A stretch of DNA of 64,000 nucleotides from Thinopyrum elongatum. Its lineage: Eukaryota > Streptophyta > Magnoliopsida > Poales > Poaceae. The notes beneath the pieces are model-generated. The model was not told the DNA's origin, searched no databases, and saw only the letters and a list, made by a program, of their open reading frames with translations. Location of the stretch: NCBI GenBank assembly GCA_011799875.1, contig CM022300.1, positions 108,017,201-108,081,200 on the forward strand. The letters are read 5' to 3'. Positions 1 to 12,774 of this stretch are shown in pieces; position 1 is the stretch's first letter, and each line of letters begins with the position of its first letter. The translations under genes were made by a program, and so were the position numbers.

Positions 1-431
1 GACCGACGACACCATTGACGACCTTGCCCTTGCCGCCAAGCAACAGGTAGAAGCCCCCCCCCCCCCCCTTTTGATCATCCCGATATCGCCCATTCTATTT
101 TTCTCATGCTTGCATTAGAATTGCTGCTGCTGCTTTACCTATTCTGATGCATAGCCTGTTTATTGTAACCTGCTGTTGATAATTACCTGCATATCCTAAA
201 CTGCTTAGTTTAGGCTGGGTAGAGACCTATCAGTGACCCCCACTTTTCCCGACTGCCCCGCTAGATTATCAGAAGACCCGACCAACAGGATTGAAGACCA
301 GGCCCCGACACCGCACATTACCACCCCTTAGTTGTAACGACACTGCAGCGTTACTATCAAGTGCCGAGGGTGAAACCTCTTGTAGCACTTCTGATGTTAA
401 CTCTGTAGAGTAGCTATTCGGTCGTGGTCAT

Positions 432-569
432 CGAGGGTGATTCCTCCTTCACCACTTCCGATAATGACGCCGTCGTACAACACCTCAAGTGTGAACCCGG
501 CGAGGGTGATTCCTCCGAGTTCACCTTGATGGATACATCGAGTAGGAATCCAACGAGGGTGATACCTCG
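432..569 (+). repeat. Three copies of a 16-bp motif
   Basis: The motif CGAGGGTGATTCCTCC occurs at 432-447 and 501-516, with a variant (CGAGGGTGATACCTCG) at 554-569. The spacing of 53-69 bp suggests a decayed minisatellite in the retrotransposon 3' region. Confidence 0.7.
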
Positions 570-1264
570 GATTCCCCTGATGTTATGGACACACGGATAC
601 TTGGACTGTACTATTGTTACTTGGAAAGGCGGGTCGACCCTGAGGGGTACCCGCGTGTGATGTGAAGATGGGTTGCCTGTATGGTGCTCGAGTGAGAATA
701 CGAGGCGTGGCCCTTGCCGCAAGTCCTCGAGACGGGGCGACGGGGTCACATCTTTCGTGAGCCTCTGCTCGTTACCGCAAGCCCAAGGTACTAACGATTT
801 GGATATTTGATCCGAGCAGGCCTCTGGCCTGATAGCACTAACCATCACGTGGGCATAGTATGGGCGTTCTGCATCATATGCAGCAGACAAAAGCTCTGTC
901 AGATGTCTAGTTCAGCATGGCGGCACGGTCGGATCGTGCCGGCCACCCGAGGCGATGCTGGTATCCACCCTGTGCGCAACGACCCGGAGGGCGAGGTGCG
1001 ATGGCCAAGACCCCCTTGCGCTTAGGATGTAGACCGGCGGGGACCTCTCTGCTGAGCTGTAGGTAGGGTTGCGGTGTGTCGTTTGGCCGAGGCCGGGCAG
1101 GACCCAGAAAGTGTGTCCGGCCGGAGTTAAGCGAGCGTGGTGGGTAAGTTGGTGCACCCCTGCAGGGAAGAAAACTTCTATCGATAGCCGGATCCTTGGT
1201 AACGGACACTCGGAGTTGTATCCCGATCGATACAGCTAGAAGTTGAGATGAGACCTGGATATGA

Positions 1265-1386
1265 GGCTCTGGGATTGCTTCTTGCAGGGAGTCGAGAAGG
1301 GATCTCAGGACGAGGTTAATGACTGTATGGCTCTGGGATTGCTTTTCTTGCAGGGATTCGAGAAAGGATCTCTGGGTGAGGTTGAG
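1265..1386 (+). repeat. Tandem duplication, about 64-bp unit
   Basis: Two adjacent units (1265-1328 and 1329-1386) both start GGCTCTGGGATTGCTT and continue through TTGCAGGGA, TCGAGAA and GGATCTC with a few substitutions and small indels. Confidence 0.75.
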
Positions 1387-1838
1387 ACTTAATAATACTG
1401 CTACATTATATTGTACTGTTCTACTCTCTTCCATTGCTGCAAGAACGCTGAAGATGCTAGTCTTCGATAGGACTAGGTTTTCTCTCTATTCTGGCATTTC
1501 TGCAGCCCAGTCCACATATACAGCCTTCCTTTGATAATGTTGCATATGTAGTGTAGATCCTTGCTTGCTGAGTACTTCTGAGTACTCACAGTTGCTTTGT
1601 TTTCCTTATCTCCCCATATCAGTTTGTCGCGACCAGATGATGGAGCCCCTGAGACAGCTGCCCCGCCGACGATCGCTACTACTACCCCGAGGGTGGATAC
1701 TACTACGAGCTTGCCGACGACCAGGAGTAGGATCGGAGGGTCCCAGGCAGGAGGCCTGCGCCTTTCAATCATAGTGTTTTCTTTTGCCCTGCCTTCTAAG
1801 GGCTTATCTGTGTTTTCCTTTATATCTGTACTCAGATG

Positions 1839-3047
1839 TGGAAAATACTGGAGCCAACCACCGGAGGGGGCCCCCTGGTTGAGCACAACCCACCAGGGCA
1901 CACCACCCCCTCCAGGCACGCCCAGATGGGTTGTGCCCACCTGGTGGCCCCGCGGACCCTAATCCAGACGCTATAAAATCCTATTTTTGGAGAAAAAATC
2001 AAGGAGAAAGTTTCACGATACGAAGCCACTGCCACCTCCTGTTCTTCATCGGGAGGCCAGATCTGGAGCCCGTTTGGGGCTTCGAAGAGGGGAATCTTCG
2101 GTCTTCGTCATCACCAACCCTCCTTCATCGCCAATTCCATGATGCTCCCCATCGGGAGTGAGTAATTCGTTCGTAGGCTCGCTGGTCGGTGAGGAGTTGG
2201 ATGAGATTCATCATGTAATCGAGTTAGTTTTGTTAGGGCTTGATCCCTAGTATCCACTATGTTCTGAGATTGATGTTGTTATGACTTTGCCATGCTTAAT
2301 GCTTGTCACTAGGGCCCGAGTGCCATGATTTCAGATCTGAACCATCTATGTTTTCACCATTATATCTATGTTCTAGATCCGATCTTGCAAGTCATATTCA
2401 CCTATTACGTGTTATGATCCGTAAACTCCGGGGTGACAGTAATCGGGATACTTTTCGGTGATTACCGTAGTTTGAGGAGTTCATGTATTCACTATGTGTT
2501 AATGCTTTTTTCCATTTCTCTATTAAAAGGAGGCCTTAATATCCCTTACTTTCCTTATGGACCCCGTTGCCACGGCAGGGTAGGACAAAAGATGCCATGC
2601 AAGTTCTTTCCATAAGCACGTATGACTATTTACGGAATACATGCCTACATTACATTTATGAACTGGAGCTAGTTTTGTATCGCCCTAGGTTATGACTGTT
2701 ATATGATGAATATCATCCAATGAATCCACCGATCCAATGCCTACGAATTTTCCACATATTGTTCTTGCTAAGTTACTGCTGCTGTTGCTACTGTTACACT
2801 TGCTATAAAATCATTGCTATCACTGTTACCGTTACTGCTACTATTATCACTGCTATCAAAACTAACATATTACTATGCTACTGATCATATTGCTGTAGAT
2901 ATTTAATCTCCAGGTGTGGTTGAATTGACAACTCAACTGTTAATACTTACAAATATGCTTTGGCTCCCCTTGTGTCGAATCTATCAATTTGGGTTGAATA
3001 CTCTACCCTCGAAAACTGTTGCGATCCCCTATACTTGTGGGTTATCA
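1839..3047 (+). mobile_element. 5'-truncated Gypsy LTR (WHAM/Athila-like)
   Basis: The segment runs from a CACC/GGGCACGCC-rich LTR promoter-like stretch, past a TATAAA at about 1971-1976, to a natural-looking LTR end (CTTGTGGGTTATCA) at 3047. The start of the LTR is missing. From memory it resembles the LTR of the wheat WHAM family. The next base begins internal sequence of a different element, so this LTR was inserted there; TTGCA at 3048-3052 would be the 3' TSD, but its 5' partner has been lost. Confidence 0.55.
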
Positions 3048-3569
3048 TTGCAACCCATTCATATTTTGTTATTACATTATACCTACTATATTCTAATTTT
3101 ACCATGTCTTATACCCTCCGATACACTTCATAGATTCATCAAAATAAGCACACAATGCAACGAAAACAGAATCTATCAAAAACAGAACAGTCTGTAGAGA
3201 ACCAAATTAAGCTCATACTTCTCTAACTCAAAAAATTCTGAAAATTAGGACAACTAAGGAAATTCGTATATCAATCTTGTGTAAAAAAATCAGAGTTTTT
3301 CGTCGCTCCAGTAATTTTTAACAATTCTGCTACTGGACATAAAAGTTTCTATTTCCCAACAGGATCAAATCAACTATCACCCAAGCCATCCTAAAGGCAA
3401 TAGTTGGCACAAATACTAATTAAAACATAAAAAGCACAATCATAACAGAGTCATAATTGTGTATTTATTGAAAAACATAAAGAAAACAAAAAATTTAAAG
3501 GATAAATATTGGGTTGCCTCCCAACAAGCGCTGTTGTTTTACGCCCCTAGCTAGGCATAATGCATAGAT

Positions 3570-4387
3570 TCAAGTATTGTTATCTTTGGTTTCCAGCTCC
3601 TCAATCACACAACCATAATCTCTAGGAGTTCTAGCATATAAATTTTTAATAATCAAACTCATAGGAACAAAGTCAAGAGACGTATTTTTATAGATTGGTT
3701 CCTTTATCAAATCTACGAAATTTGGGTGAACTCTAATCATTTTAAGATCTTCGTTGTTGCTACTAGAAATAGCACCCTTGTTCTTAGGAACATGAGTAGA
3801 TTTACAATTCTTACCAAGAGGAGTTTTTTCAATAGTTTTGATGGAAGACAAAGCTGAGCTCAAGTTGCTAAAAAATTCTTCCAACTTATCAATCCGAGCG
3901 GGGCTCTCCTCTACCCTTTCGTTAACTACGGGTCCTTTATCTTTTAATAATTTAAGAGTGTCTCCTACCTTTGACCCAATTTTATTAGCAATATTATGGA
4001 TCCTTTTATCCAAATTTTCAATGTGTTCTTCATTGAGCATTTTCTTTTCAATACAATCTAGCCTTTGCATAACATGCTCAAGAGTTAAAATCGTTTCATT
4101 GATAATGATAGGTGGTGATCCCAATAAATCTCCCATAGCATTAAAAGCATCCAAAGGGGGCACATCAAGAAATTCCCTCCGGTGATAGCATCAAGAACAA
4201 ATATATACCAACTATTAATGCCCACATAAAAATTACGAAGAAGGATAGTAGTGGATTGCTTACAAGTAGATCTATTATGAGCATTGCAAATCCTATACCA
4301 AGCATCCTTTAAATTCTCTCCTCCCCTTTGCTTAAAATTGAGAACTTCATTCTCAGGGGTACACATAGTAGATGAAGAACTAGCCAT
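3570..4387 (-). pseudogene. Retrotransposon gag, frameshifted
   Basis: The frame starts MASSSSTMCTPEN at 4387, about 200 bp downstream of the primer site. Its first 75 residues match the retrotrans_gag pattern: a FKQ-GENLKDAWYR segment, a NFYVGI segment and an LDAITGG end. Near 4170 one base appears to be missing from a G run, and the sequence continues in another frame (PPLDAFNAMGDLLG onward) to a stop at 3570. The C-terminal part is rich in charged helical sequence and matches no domain I know. There is no protease, reverse transcriptase or integrase downstream, so the unit depended on proteins supplied in trans. Confidence 0.65.
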
Positions 4388-4590
4388 AACAATAAAGTAG
4401 GCAAGCAAGATCACAAGCAAACAAAAGAGCAAACAAGAAAAAGGCAAACGGAAAGAAGGCAAATATTTTTGTGTTTTCTTAAAAACATTTTATAAGTGGG
4501 GGAGATGAAAACGAGAGGCAAATGGCAAATAAAATAATTGCAAGGAGATGAGAGCTTGTGCGTAGGAACCCGATAGATGTTGATGATGTC

Positions 4591-4608
4591 TCCTCGGCAA
4601 CGGCGCCA
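4591..4608 (-). other. Primer-binding site, tRNA-Asp
   Basis: The plus strand reads TCCTCGGCAACGGCGCCA, nearly identical to the 3' end of plant tRNA-Asp (GTC). The minus strand is therefore a reverse-transcription primer site, 11 bp from the LTR end at 4620. Confidence 0.85.
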
Positions 4609-4619
4609 GAAATTCTTCC

Positions 4620-6185
4620 TGATTGCTTGTATCTGCATTGGTATTTCCCCGAAGAGGAGAGGATGATGAAACACATCAAAGGTAAGTATTTCCCTCAGTT
4701 ATGAAACCAAGGTTATCAATCCAGTAGGAGAACCAAGCAACACTATGTAAACAACACCTGCACACAAACAACAACAACTTGCAACCCAACATGTAAGAGG
4801 GGTTGTCAATCCCTCCTCGGTATTGAGATAGATTAAATTGTATGAGATTTGATAAATAGATCTAGCAAAACACAAAATAAAATAAATAAAGGAAAAACGC
4901 AGCAAGTTATTTTTGGTTTTAATATGATAGGAAATAGACCCGGGGGCCGTAGATTTCACTAGAGGCTTTTCTCGAGAAAATAGCATACGGTTGGTAAACA
5001 AATACTGTCGGGCAATTGATGGAAAAGCGAATAATCATGATGATATCCAAGGCAGTGATCATGTATATAGGCATCACGTCCAAGATTAGTAGACCGAAAC
5101 GATTCTGCATCTACTACTATTACTCCACACATCGACCGCTATCCAACATGCATCTAGTGTATTAAGTTCATGGAAAAACAGAGTAATGCAATAAGAACGA
5201 TGACATGATGTAGACAAGATCTATTCATGTAGGAATATACCCCATCTTTTTATCCTTAATAGCAATGATACATGCGTGTCATGTCTCTTTCTGTCACTGA
5301 GATTGAGCACCGCAAGATCGAACCCATCACAAAGCACCTCTTCCCATTGCAAGAAAAATCAATCTAGTTGGCCAAACCAAACCAAACCTAAGTTTCGGAG
5401 AAGAAATACAAGGCTAAAAAGATCATGCATAAAAGAGTTCAGCAAAGACTCAAATAATATTCATGGTTAGAACAGATCATAAACCCACAATTCATCGGAT
5501 CCCAACAAACACACCGCAAAAAGTCATTACATCAAATAGATCTCCAAGAACATCGAGGAGAACATTGTATTGAAGATCAAAAAGAGAGAAGAAGCCATCT
5601 AGCTACTACCTACGACCCCGTAGGTCTGTAGTAAACTACTCACGCATCATCAGAGGGGAAAGGGTGTTGATGAAGAACCCCTCCGTGATTGTTGACCCCT
5701 CCGGCAGAGTGCCGGAAAAGGCCTCTAGATTGGATCTCGTGGTTCTGGAATTTGCGGCGGCTGGAATTGTGTTTCGTCGACTCCCCTAGGATTTTTGGGA
5801 TTTTAGAGTATTTATAGAGGTGGATGGCGGTGGAGAAGCTTCTCGTGGTGCCCACTACCCACTAGGGCGCGCCTTGGCCTTCTGGCACGCCCTGGTGCCT
5901 AGTGGGTCCCACGGGCCTCCTCTCGTGCACTTCTTTGGCTCCCCGGGTGTCTTCTAGCCAGAAAAAATTCTCCAAAAAGTTTCGTGGCATTTGGACTCCG
6001 TTTGGTATTGATTTTTTGTGAAGTAAAAAACAAGCAAAAAATAGCAAATGGCGCTGGGCACTATGTCAATAGGTTAGTCCCAAAAAATGATATAAGGTTG
6101 CTAGTAAATGAGTATAAAACATCCAAGAATGATATTTTAACAACATGGAACAATAAAAAATTATAGATACGCTGGAGACGTATCA
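4620..6185 (-). repeat. LTR, Athila-type (inner LTR of chain)
   Basis: It is 1566 bp and bounded by TG and CA: on the minus strand it opens TGATACGTCTCC at 6185 and ends CAAGCAATCA at 4620. A minus-strand TATAAATA lies near 5811-5818. Internal element sequence lies on both sides, not host DNA. Confidence 0.85.
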
Positions 6186-6878
6186 GTATCCCCAAGCTTA
6201 GATGCTTGGTTGTCCTTCGATATTTCCTTGGGGTGCCATGGGCATCCCCAATCTTAGGGTCTTGCCACTCTCTATTCCTTCATCATCGTGATCTCGCTTA
6301 AAACTTGATAACTTCATCACATAAAACTCAACAAAAACCTTCGTGAGATCCATTAGTATAGCAATCAAATCACAAACTTTAGGTACAGTTGTGAACCCAT
6401 TCATCTTTTATTATTGCATAATACCTACTGTATTCTAACTTCACCATGGCTTATACCCCCCGATACAATCCATAGATTCATCAAAACAAGCAAACAATGC
6501 AACGAAAACAGAATATGTCAAAAACAGAACAGTCTGTAGTAATCTGAAGAATGACTATACTTTTGTAACTCTAAAAATTCTGAAAAAATAGGAAAACATG
6601 GGAAATTTGTACATCAATCATGTGTAAAACATTTCGATCAAAAACACATTCCAGTTATTTTATAAAATTCATGGAGTGAGCGCAAAAGATTCTGTTTTTT
6701 CACAGAATCGGGTCAACTATCAACCAAATCACCCCAAAGGCTTTACTTGGCACAAACACTAATAAAAACTAAAAAACATAACAATAACAGTAGAAAAATA
6801 GAATGATAACTATTGGGTTGTCTCCCAATAAGCTATTTCTTTATAGCCATTAAGATAGGCCTGAGATATTAATGATGC

Positions 6879-8264
6879 TCACATAGAAGACAAGAATTGA
6901 AGCACAAAGAGAGCATAATGAAACATGTGACCAACACATTTAAGTCTAACATACTTCCTATGCATAGGCATTTTATAGGAAAACAAATTATCAAGACAAG
7001 CAATTTCTAGCATATGCAAATAGGTAGAAGGAAGCATTAGTAATTTCAACACAAAGAGAGGTGATTTAGTAACATGAAAATTTCTACAACCATATTTTCC
7101 TCTCTCATAATAATTACATGTGGGATCATATTCAAATTCAACAATATAGCTATCACATAACATATTCTCTACATGATCCACATGCATGCAAAGTTGACAC
7201 TCTTCCAAAATAGTGGGATTATCATCAACTAAAGTCATGACTTCTCCAAGCCCACTTTTATCAAAAATTTCACAAGATTGATCATTCTCCAAAGTAGTGG
7301 GATCATTATCACCTGAAGTTGATACTCTTCCAAACCCACTTAAATATTTTTGCAAATATTATTATCGATAACATATTCATCATGAGGTTTAAATAAATTT
7401 TAAAGATCATAAGAAGCATTATTACCCCAATCATGATCATTGCAATAATTAGTGGACATAACAAAATCATCATCCCCAAGCTTGTATCTTTGCATATCAT
7501 TAGCACAACTGACATTCATAGAATTTATAATAACATCATTGCAATCATGCTTTTCATTCAAGGAGCTATCAAGTGTGGGTGCAATAGCAATAATTTCATT
7601 TTTAACATAAGGAACTATAGCAAGTTCATCTTCATAAGCATAACTAATATTGGCATCATGGCCATAAGAATAGCAAGCATCACGTTCATCAAGGGGGGGG
7701 GGGTATTTCAATCGAATAAACAGAATCATAATTATCTATAGATTCATGCATACAATTATTCTCTTCCAAAGCAGCAGACATTCTCTCAATAAATTCATTA
7801 ACATAGGCATTATAAGCATAGTTTTCATAGCAATGTTTAAGTATGTCAAAAAAATTAAATTTGAAGAGAGTAGCCTCATACTTTTCAATCAAAAACGCAA
7901 CTTCATAAGCACCCTTAAAAGCAACAAATTCTTCAATTTGTGCGATATCATAGTAACTATAAACACCCTTGGCATAAGAAGATAAGATTTCATTATCATT
8001 AAACTCACATAGGTAGGGAAGGTGTTTTTGAGGGTTCTTAGAGCAACAAGTAAAACCATAAATTTCACATAGATTCCAAGCATAGCATAGCAAACAATTT
8101 ATTTGATTCCATAAGAGTCTCCCTTTTTGAGACAAATGGTGATGCACAAAATGAGAATGCTCCTCTAATGATTTTCCCTCAACTAAACTAGCTGGGATTT
8201 TAGCACGAGCATAGATGGATCGAAGATGATCCAAGTAGAAAACTTTAAGTGGATCCAAAGCCAT
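6879..8264 (-). pseudogene. Non-autonomous Athila ORF, frameshifted
   Basis: The reading starts MALDPLKVFYLDH at 8264 and covers about 190 residues of an unknown domain (LEEHSHFVHHHLSQKG, CEIYGFTCCSKN, YYDIAQIEEFVAFKGAYE). It breaks at a poly-G run (about 7691-7701), resumes in a second frame (7729-7400) and again at 7355-6879. The last part carries two copies of a motif, SGFGRVSTSGDNDPTTLE and SGLGEVMTLVDDNPTILE, which also occurs in the ORF at 28901-29824 and once upstream of the protease at 49659. No enzymatic domain is visible. Its position matches gag-pro in related elements, so it is probably a derived gag-like protein. Confidence 0.6.
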
Positions 8265-8476
8265 CTTAAAGTTTTCCTTTTTCCTTTTCTGTTTTTGAGC
8301 GTTGACATGAAGGCAATAAAAGCAAGCAAACAAAAAGGCAAACGAAAAATGTTTTTATGTTTTTTGTAAAAATGTTTTTAGAAGTGGGGGAGATGAAAAC
8401 GAGAGGCAGATGGCTAATAGAGTAAATGCAAGTAGATGAAAGTTTATGCGTGGTACTTGATAGGTTTAGTGATGTC

Positions 8477-8494
8477 TCCCCGGCAACGGTGCCA
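8477..8494 (-). other. Primer-binding site, tRNA-Asp
   Basis: The plus strand reads TCCCCGGCAACGGTGCCA, one mismatch from the plant tRNA-Asp 3' end, 11 bp from the LTR end at 8506. Confidence 0.85.
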
Positions 8495-8505
8495 GAAATT
8501 CTTCC

Positions 8506-10045
8506 TTCTACTTGTGAGCTGCGTTGGGATTTCCCCGAAGAGGAGAGGATGATGCAGTACATTAGAGATAAGTATTTCCCTCAGTTAAGAACCAAAGTTA
8601 TCAATCCAGTAGGAGAACCACACAAGATCTCGTGAACAGCACCTAAAAACAAAATAGCAAATACTTGCACCCAACGCAAACAAGAGGTTGTCAATCCCTT
8701 GGTGGTTAATTGCAAGGATCAAGTCTGATAATGGTAGATAGATAAACAAAAACATAAAATAAAAATAAAGGTAAATAAATTGCTGCAAGGTATTTTTGGA
8801 TTTTAATATATAATAAAGATAGATCCGGGGGCCATAATTTTCACTATGGGCTTCTCTCTCGTACAAAAAGCATACGGTGGGTACACTAATTACTGTTGGG
8901 CAACTGATAGAAAAGCGCATAGTTATGATGATATTCAAGGCAATGATCATGTATATATATAGGCATCACGTCTGAGACAAGTAGACCAACTCCTGCCTGC
9001 ATCTACTACTATTACTCCACACATCGATCCATATCCAGCATGCATCTAGAGTATTAAGTTCATAAAGAACGGAGTAACGCCTTAAGCAAGATGACATGAT
9101 GTAGACAAAGTAAACTCAATCAATATGAATAAACCCCATCATTTTACCCTTAATGGCAACAAAACAAATAGGTGTCTTGTCCCCTTTTGTCACAGGGATA
9201 TAGATCACCGCAAGATTGAACCCATCACAAAGCACCTCTCCCATTGCAAGATAAATCAATCTAGTTGGCCAAACGAAACCGATATATCAGAGAGAAATAC
9301 AAAGCTATAATAATCATGCATATAAGAATTCAAAAAAGACTCAAATAATATTCATGAATAATTTGATCATAAACCCACAATTCATCGGATCCCAACAAAT
9401 ACACCGCAAAAGAATATTACATCGAATAGAAATCTAAGAACATCGAGGAGAACATTCTATTAAAGATCAAAGAGAGAGAAGAAGCCATCTAGATACTAGG
9501 TATGGACCCATAGGTCTGTGGTAAACTACTCACACATCATCGGAAGGGCAACAAGGTTAATGTAGAGGCCCTCCGTAATCGATTCCCCCTCCAGCAGAGT
9601 GCCGGAAAAGGCCTCCAGATGGAATCTCCCAATAACAAAAGCTTGCGGTGGCGAAAAAAGTGTTTCGGGTGGCTCTCTGTTGGTTTCCCGATTTTAGAGA
9701 ATTTATATAGCTGGAATTAGGTCAAACGGAGAAACGAGGGGCCCACAAGGTACTTAGGCGCACCTAGGTGCCTTGTGGCCCACTCCTTTGCCTTATGGCC
9801 TCCTCCCGAAGCTTCCAGGGTCTGTTGTGTCCAAAAAAATCGTCAAAAAATTTCGTAGCGCTTGGACTCCGTTTGGTACCGATTTCCTGGAAAACCAAAA
9901 ACAGGCAAAAAAAACAACTGACACTTGGCACTAGGTTAATAGGTTAGTCCCAGAAAAAGATATTTAATTGCATATAAAACATCCAAGATTGACACTATAA
10001 TAGCATGGAACAATAAAAAGTTATAGACATGTTGGAGACGTATCA
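8506..10045 (-). repeat. LTR, Athila-type (outer LTR of chain)
   Basis: On the minus strand it begins TGATACGTCTCC at 10045 and is homologous end to end with 4620-6185. It is 1540 bp; the distal terminal dinucleotide at 8506 has mutated. Confidence 0.8.
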
Positions 10046-10609
10046 CCGCCCTAGGCGCGCCTTGATGCCTTGTGGGGCCCGCAGCTGGCTTCCAGCCCCC
10101 ATCTTCCCGCTATATGAAGGGTTTTGACCTAAAAAAATAAGGAGAGGACTTTCGGGATGAAGCGCCACCGTCTCGAGGCGGAACCTGGGCAGGAGAACTT
10201 TTGCTCTCTGGTGGAGCGATTCCGCCAGGAAAACTTCTCTCCGGGATGGGGAAATCGAAGCCATCGACATCACCAACGATCCTCTCATCATGGGAGGACC
10301 AATCTTTATCAACATCTTCACCAGCACTATCTCATCTCAAACCCTAGTTCATCTCTTGTATTCAATCTTTGTCTCAAAACCTCAGATTGGTACCTGTGGA
10401 TTGCTAGTAGTGTTGATTATATCTCGTAGTTGATGCTAGTTGGTTTATTTGGTGGCAGATTATATGTTCAGATCCTTAATGATATTCAATACCTGTTTGA
10501 TCTTGAACATGAATATGATTTGTGAGTAGTTACTTTTGTTTTTGAGGACATGGGAGAAGTCTTGTTATAAGTAATCATGTGAATTTGGTATTCGTTCGAT
10601 ATTTTAATG

Positions 10610-10614
10610 ATATG
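10610..10614. repeat. Target-site duplication ATATG, left copy
   Basis: ATATG lies immediately before the solo LTR at 10615 and again immediately after it (12120-12124). Confidence 0.9.
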
Positions 10615-12119
10615 TGAAAGTGCAACTAATCCCCGGGTGGTTTTGGTAATTAATAACAACATATATGTCATTGATTTAATGCTCATTGCTAGTAGTTTTC
10701 AGAAAAGATCAATGATTGGCATGGCAAGGACTAATGGATGTGGACCCCTCAAAATGCTAAGGATAAGAATTAGCAATCTCAAGACTCTATATTTTTGGTT
10801 TAGTGATCCAAGATCACATTGAGTCCCTTAGGAAAGCCAATACCATTAAAAGGGGATGAGGTATTGATGATGAGGTTGTTGCTAAAAGTGCTAAGTGATA
10901 TTGCTCCAAAAGCCTCAACCACTTTCTCTATCCAAATATGTCCAAAACCTAATTTGCCAACTCGGTCCCACCGAAACCTTTCCATCCACCCACCGAGTTC
11001 ATCTGGACAGTGCCAAAGCCAAACCCTAGCAATTCGGTTTGACCGAAATGGATCTCGGTCCCATCGAGATGGCTTGGCCAAGTTTCTGTGATGACATTGC
11101 TTCACTTCGGAACCACAAAGTTGAAACAATCAGAATTACCGAGATTGGGTTTTGCCCTAGCCATTGCATTTCGGTCCCACCAAGTTGTTCCACATCGGTC
11201 CCACCGAAAAGCCCAATGTTCATATCTTTTACACAGATCGGTCTAACCGAGTTTATGATTCGGTCTCACCGATTTGGGTCAAATGTGTGTGACGGTTGGA
11301 TTTTAGTTGAAGGCTATATATATACACCTCAACCCCACTTACTCTCTAAGAGAGCCATTAGAACGAAAATACACTTCCACCATTCATTTTCTGAGAGAGA
11401 ACCACCTACTCATGTGTTGCGATCAAGATATTCTAATCCAACCATTTGAACCTTGATCTCTAGCCTCTTCAAGTTGCTTTCCACTCCAATCCTTCTCCTA
11501 CCCAAGCCAAATATGTGTGAGAGAGATTGAGTGTTGAGGAGACTATCATTTGAAGCACAAGAGCAAGGAGTTCATCACCAACAACAACACATATTACCTT
11601 TTGGAGAGTGGTGAATCCTAGATTGGTTAGGTGTCGCTTGGGAGCCTCCAAGATGATGTGGAGTTAAACCAAGAAGTTTGTAAGGGCAAGGAGATCGCCT
11701 ACTTCGTGAAGATCTACCCGAGTGAGGCAAGTCCTTCGTGGACAGAGGCCATGGTGGAACAAACAAGGCTGCTTCTTCATGGACCCTTTGTGGGTGGAGC
11801 CCTCATTGGACTCGCGTAGCCGTTACCCTCCGTGGGTTGAAGTCTCCATCAATGTGGACGTACGATAGCACCACCTATCAGAACCACGCCAAAAATCTTC
11901 ATGTCTCCATTGCGTTTGCTATCCCCAAACCCCTCCTTTATGTTCATATGCAATGTCTTTACTTTCCGCTGCCTAGACTCTTAGACTTGCATGTGTAGGG
12001 TGTACTTGACTTGGTAGAATTGCTAAATCTTTGTTCACAACTAAAATTGGGAAAAGTCTAAGTTTTTATTTGGTCAAGTAGTCTAATCACCCCCCTCTAG
12101 ACATACTTTCGATCCTACA
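10615..12119 (+). mobile_element. Solo LTR, 1505 bp, TSD ATATG
   Basis: It starts TGAAAGTGCAACTA, ends CGATCCTACA and is flanked by perfect ATATG copies. There is no internal domain or second LTR, so it is a solo LTR left by LTR-LTR recombination. The body contains many copies of a TCGGTCC/TCACCGA-type motif (about 10950-11270). Short open frames in it are not supported as genes. Confidence 0.9.
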
Positions 12120-12774
12120 ATATGTATGTTGTTGCTTCCTTTAGTGGTGTCATGTGAACGTCGACTGCATGACACTTCACCATACTTGGGCCTAAGGGAA
12201 GGCATTGTGGAGTAATAAGTAGATGATGGGTTGCTAGAGTGACAGAAGCTTAAACCCTAGTTTATGCGTTATTCCGTAAGGGGCTGATTTGGATCCACAT
12301 GTTTCATGCTATGGTTAGATTTATCTTAATTCTTCTTTCGTAGTTGCAGATGCTTGCGTGAGGGGGTAATCATAAGTGGGAGGTTTGTTCAATTAAGAAC
12401 AACACCCAAGCACCGGGCCACCCACATATCAAATTGTCAAAGTAGCAAACGAGAATCAAATAAACATGATGAAAGTAACTAGATCAATTCCCATGTGTCC
12501 TCGAGAACGCTTTGCTTATTATAAGAGACCGTTTCGGCTTGTCCTTTGCTATAAAAAGGATTGGGCCACCTTGCTACACCTTTGTTACTATTGCTACTTG
12601 TTACTTGTTACGGATTATCTTGCTATCAAACTATTTGTTACCGCTATTTTCAGTACTTGCAGAGAATACCTTGTTGAAAACCGCTTATCATTTCCTTCTG
12701 CTGCTCATTGGGTTCGACACTCTTACTTATCATTGAACGGACTATGATTCATCCTCTATACCTGTGGGTTATCA

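Larger units (their letters stand above)
1..1838 (+). mobile_element. LTR retrotransposon remnant, non-coding 3' part
   Basis: No convincing coding region is present; the open frames here are short, on both strands, and lack transposon motifs. The text has the patchy GAGGGTGAT-rich, repeat-bearing composition that I associate from memory with the 3' internal region of Triticeae Fatima/Jeli-type Gypsy elements, so the family call is tentative. It begins outside the window and stops near 1838, where the sequence changes abruptly to an LTR of another family. A run of 16 or more C lies at about 53-68. Confidence 0.45.
3048..10045 (-). mobile_element. Chain of two non-autonomous Athila-type elements
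   Basis: Read on the minus strand the order is LTR (10045-8506), tRNA-Asp primer site, internal region (8476-6186), LTR (6185-4620), second primer site, second internal region (4590-3048). The inner LTR has coding-side sequence on one flank and polypurine/3' sequence on the other, so it serves both as 3' LTR of one unit and 5' LTR of the next. The two internal regions are similar near their 3' ends (about 3050-3200 against 6395-6540) but encode different proteins. No TSD can be matched. The chain truncates the Gypsy LTR that starts again at 10046. Confidence 0.75.
10046..12774 (+). mobile_element. 5'-truncated Gypsy LTR (Sabrina-like), split
   Basis: Sequence on both sides of the 10615-12119 insertion joins into one LTR that ends CTGTGGGTTATCA at 12774. 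From memory it matches the Triticeae Sabrina family LTR. Its beginning is replaced by the neighbouring chain at 10045. It has no internal region and is otherwise non-coding. Confidence 0.6.

Noticed and set aside
907..1434. 175-codon minus-strand frame
   Set aside because: Lies in retrotransposon non-coding sequence, spans the 64-bp tandem duplication and has no recognisable domain.
4591..4608. Possible tRNA gene fragments at the primer sites (also 8477, 29924, 48102)
   Set aside because: Only the 17-18-nt 3' end of tRNA-Asp matches, next to LTR ends; no cloverleaf is present, so these are primer-binding sites.
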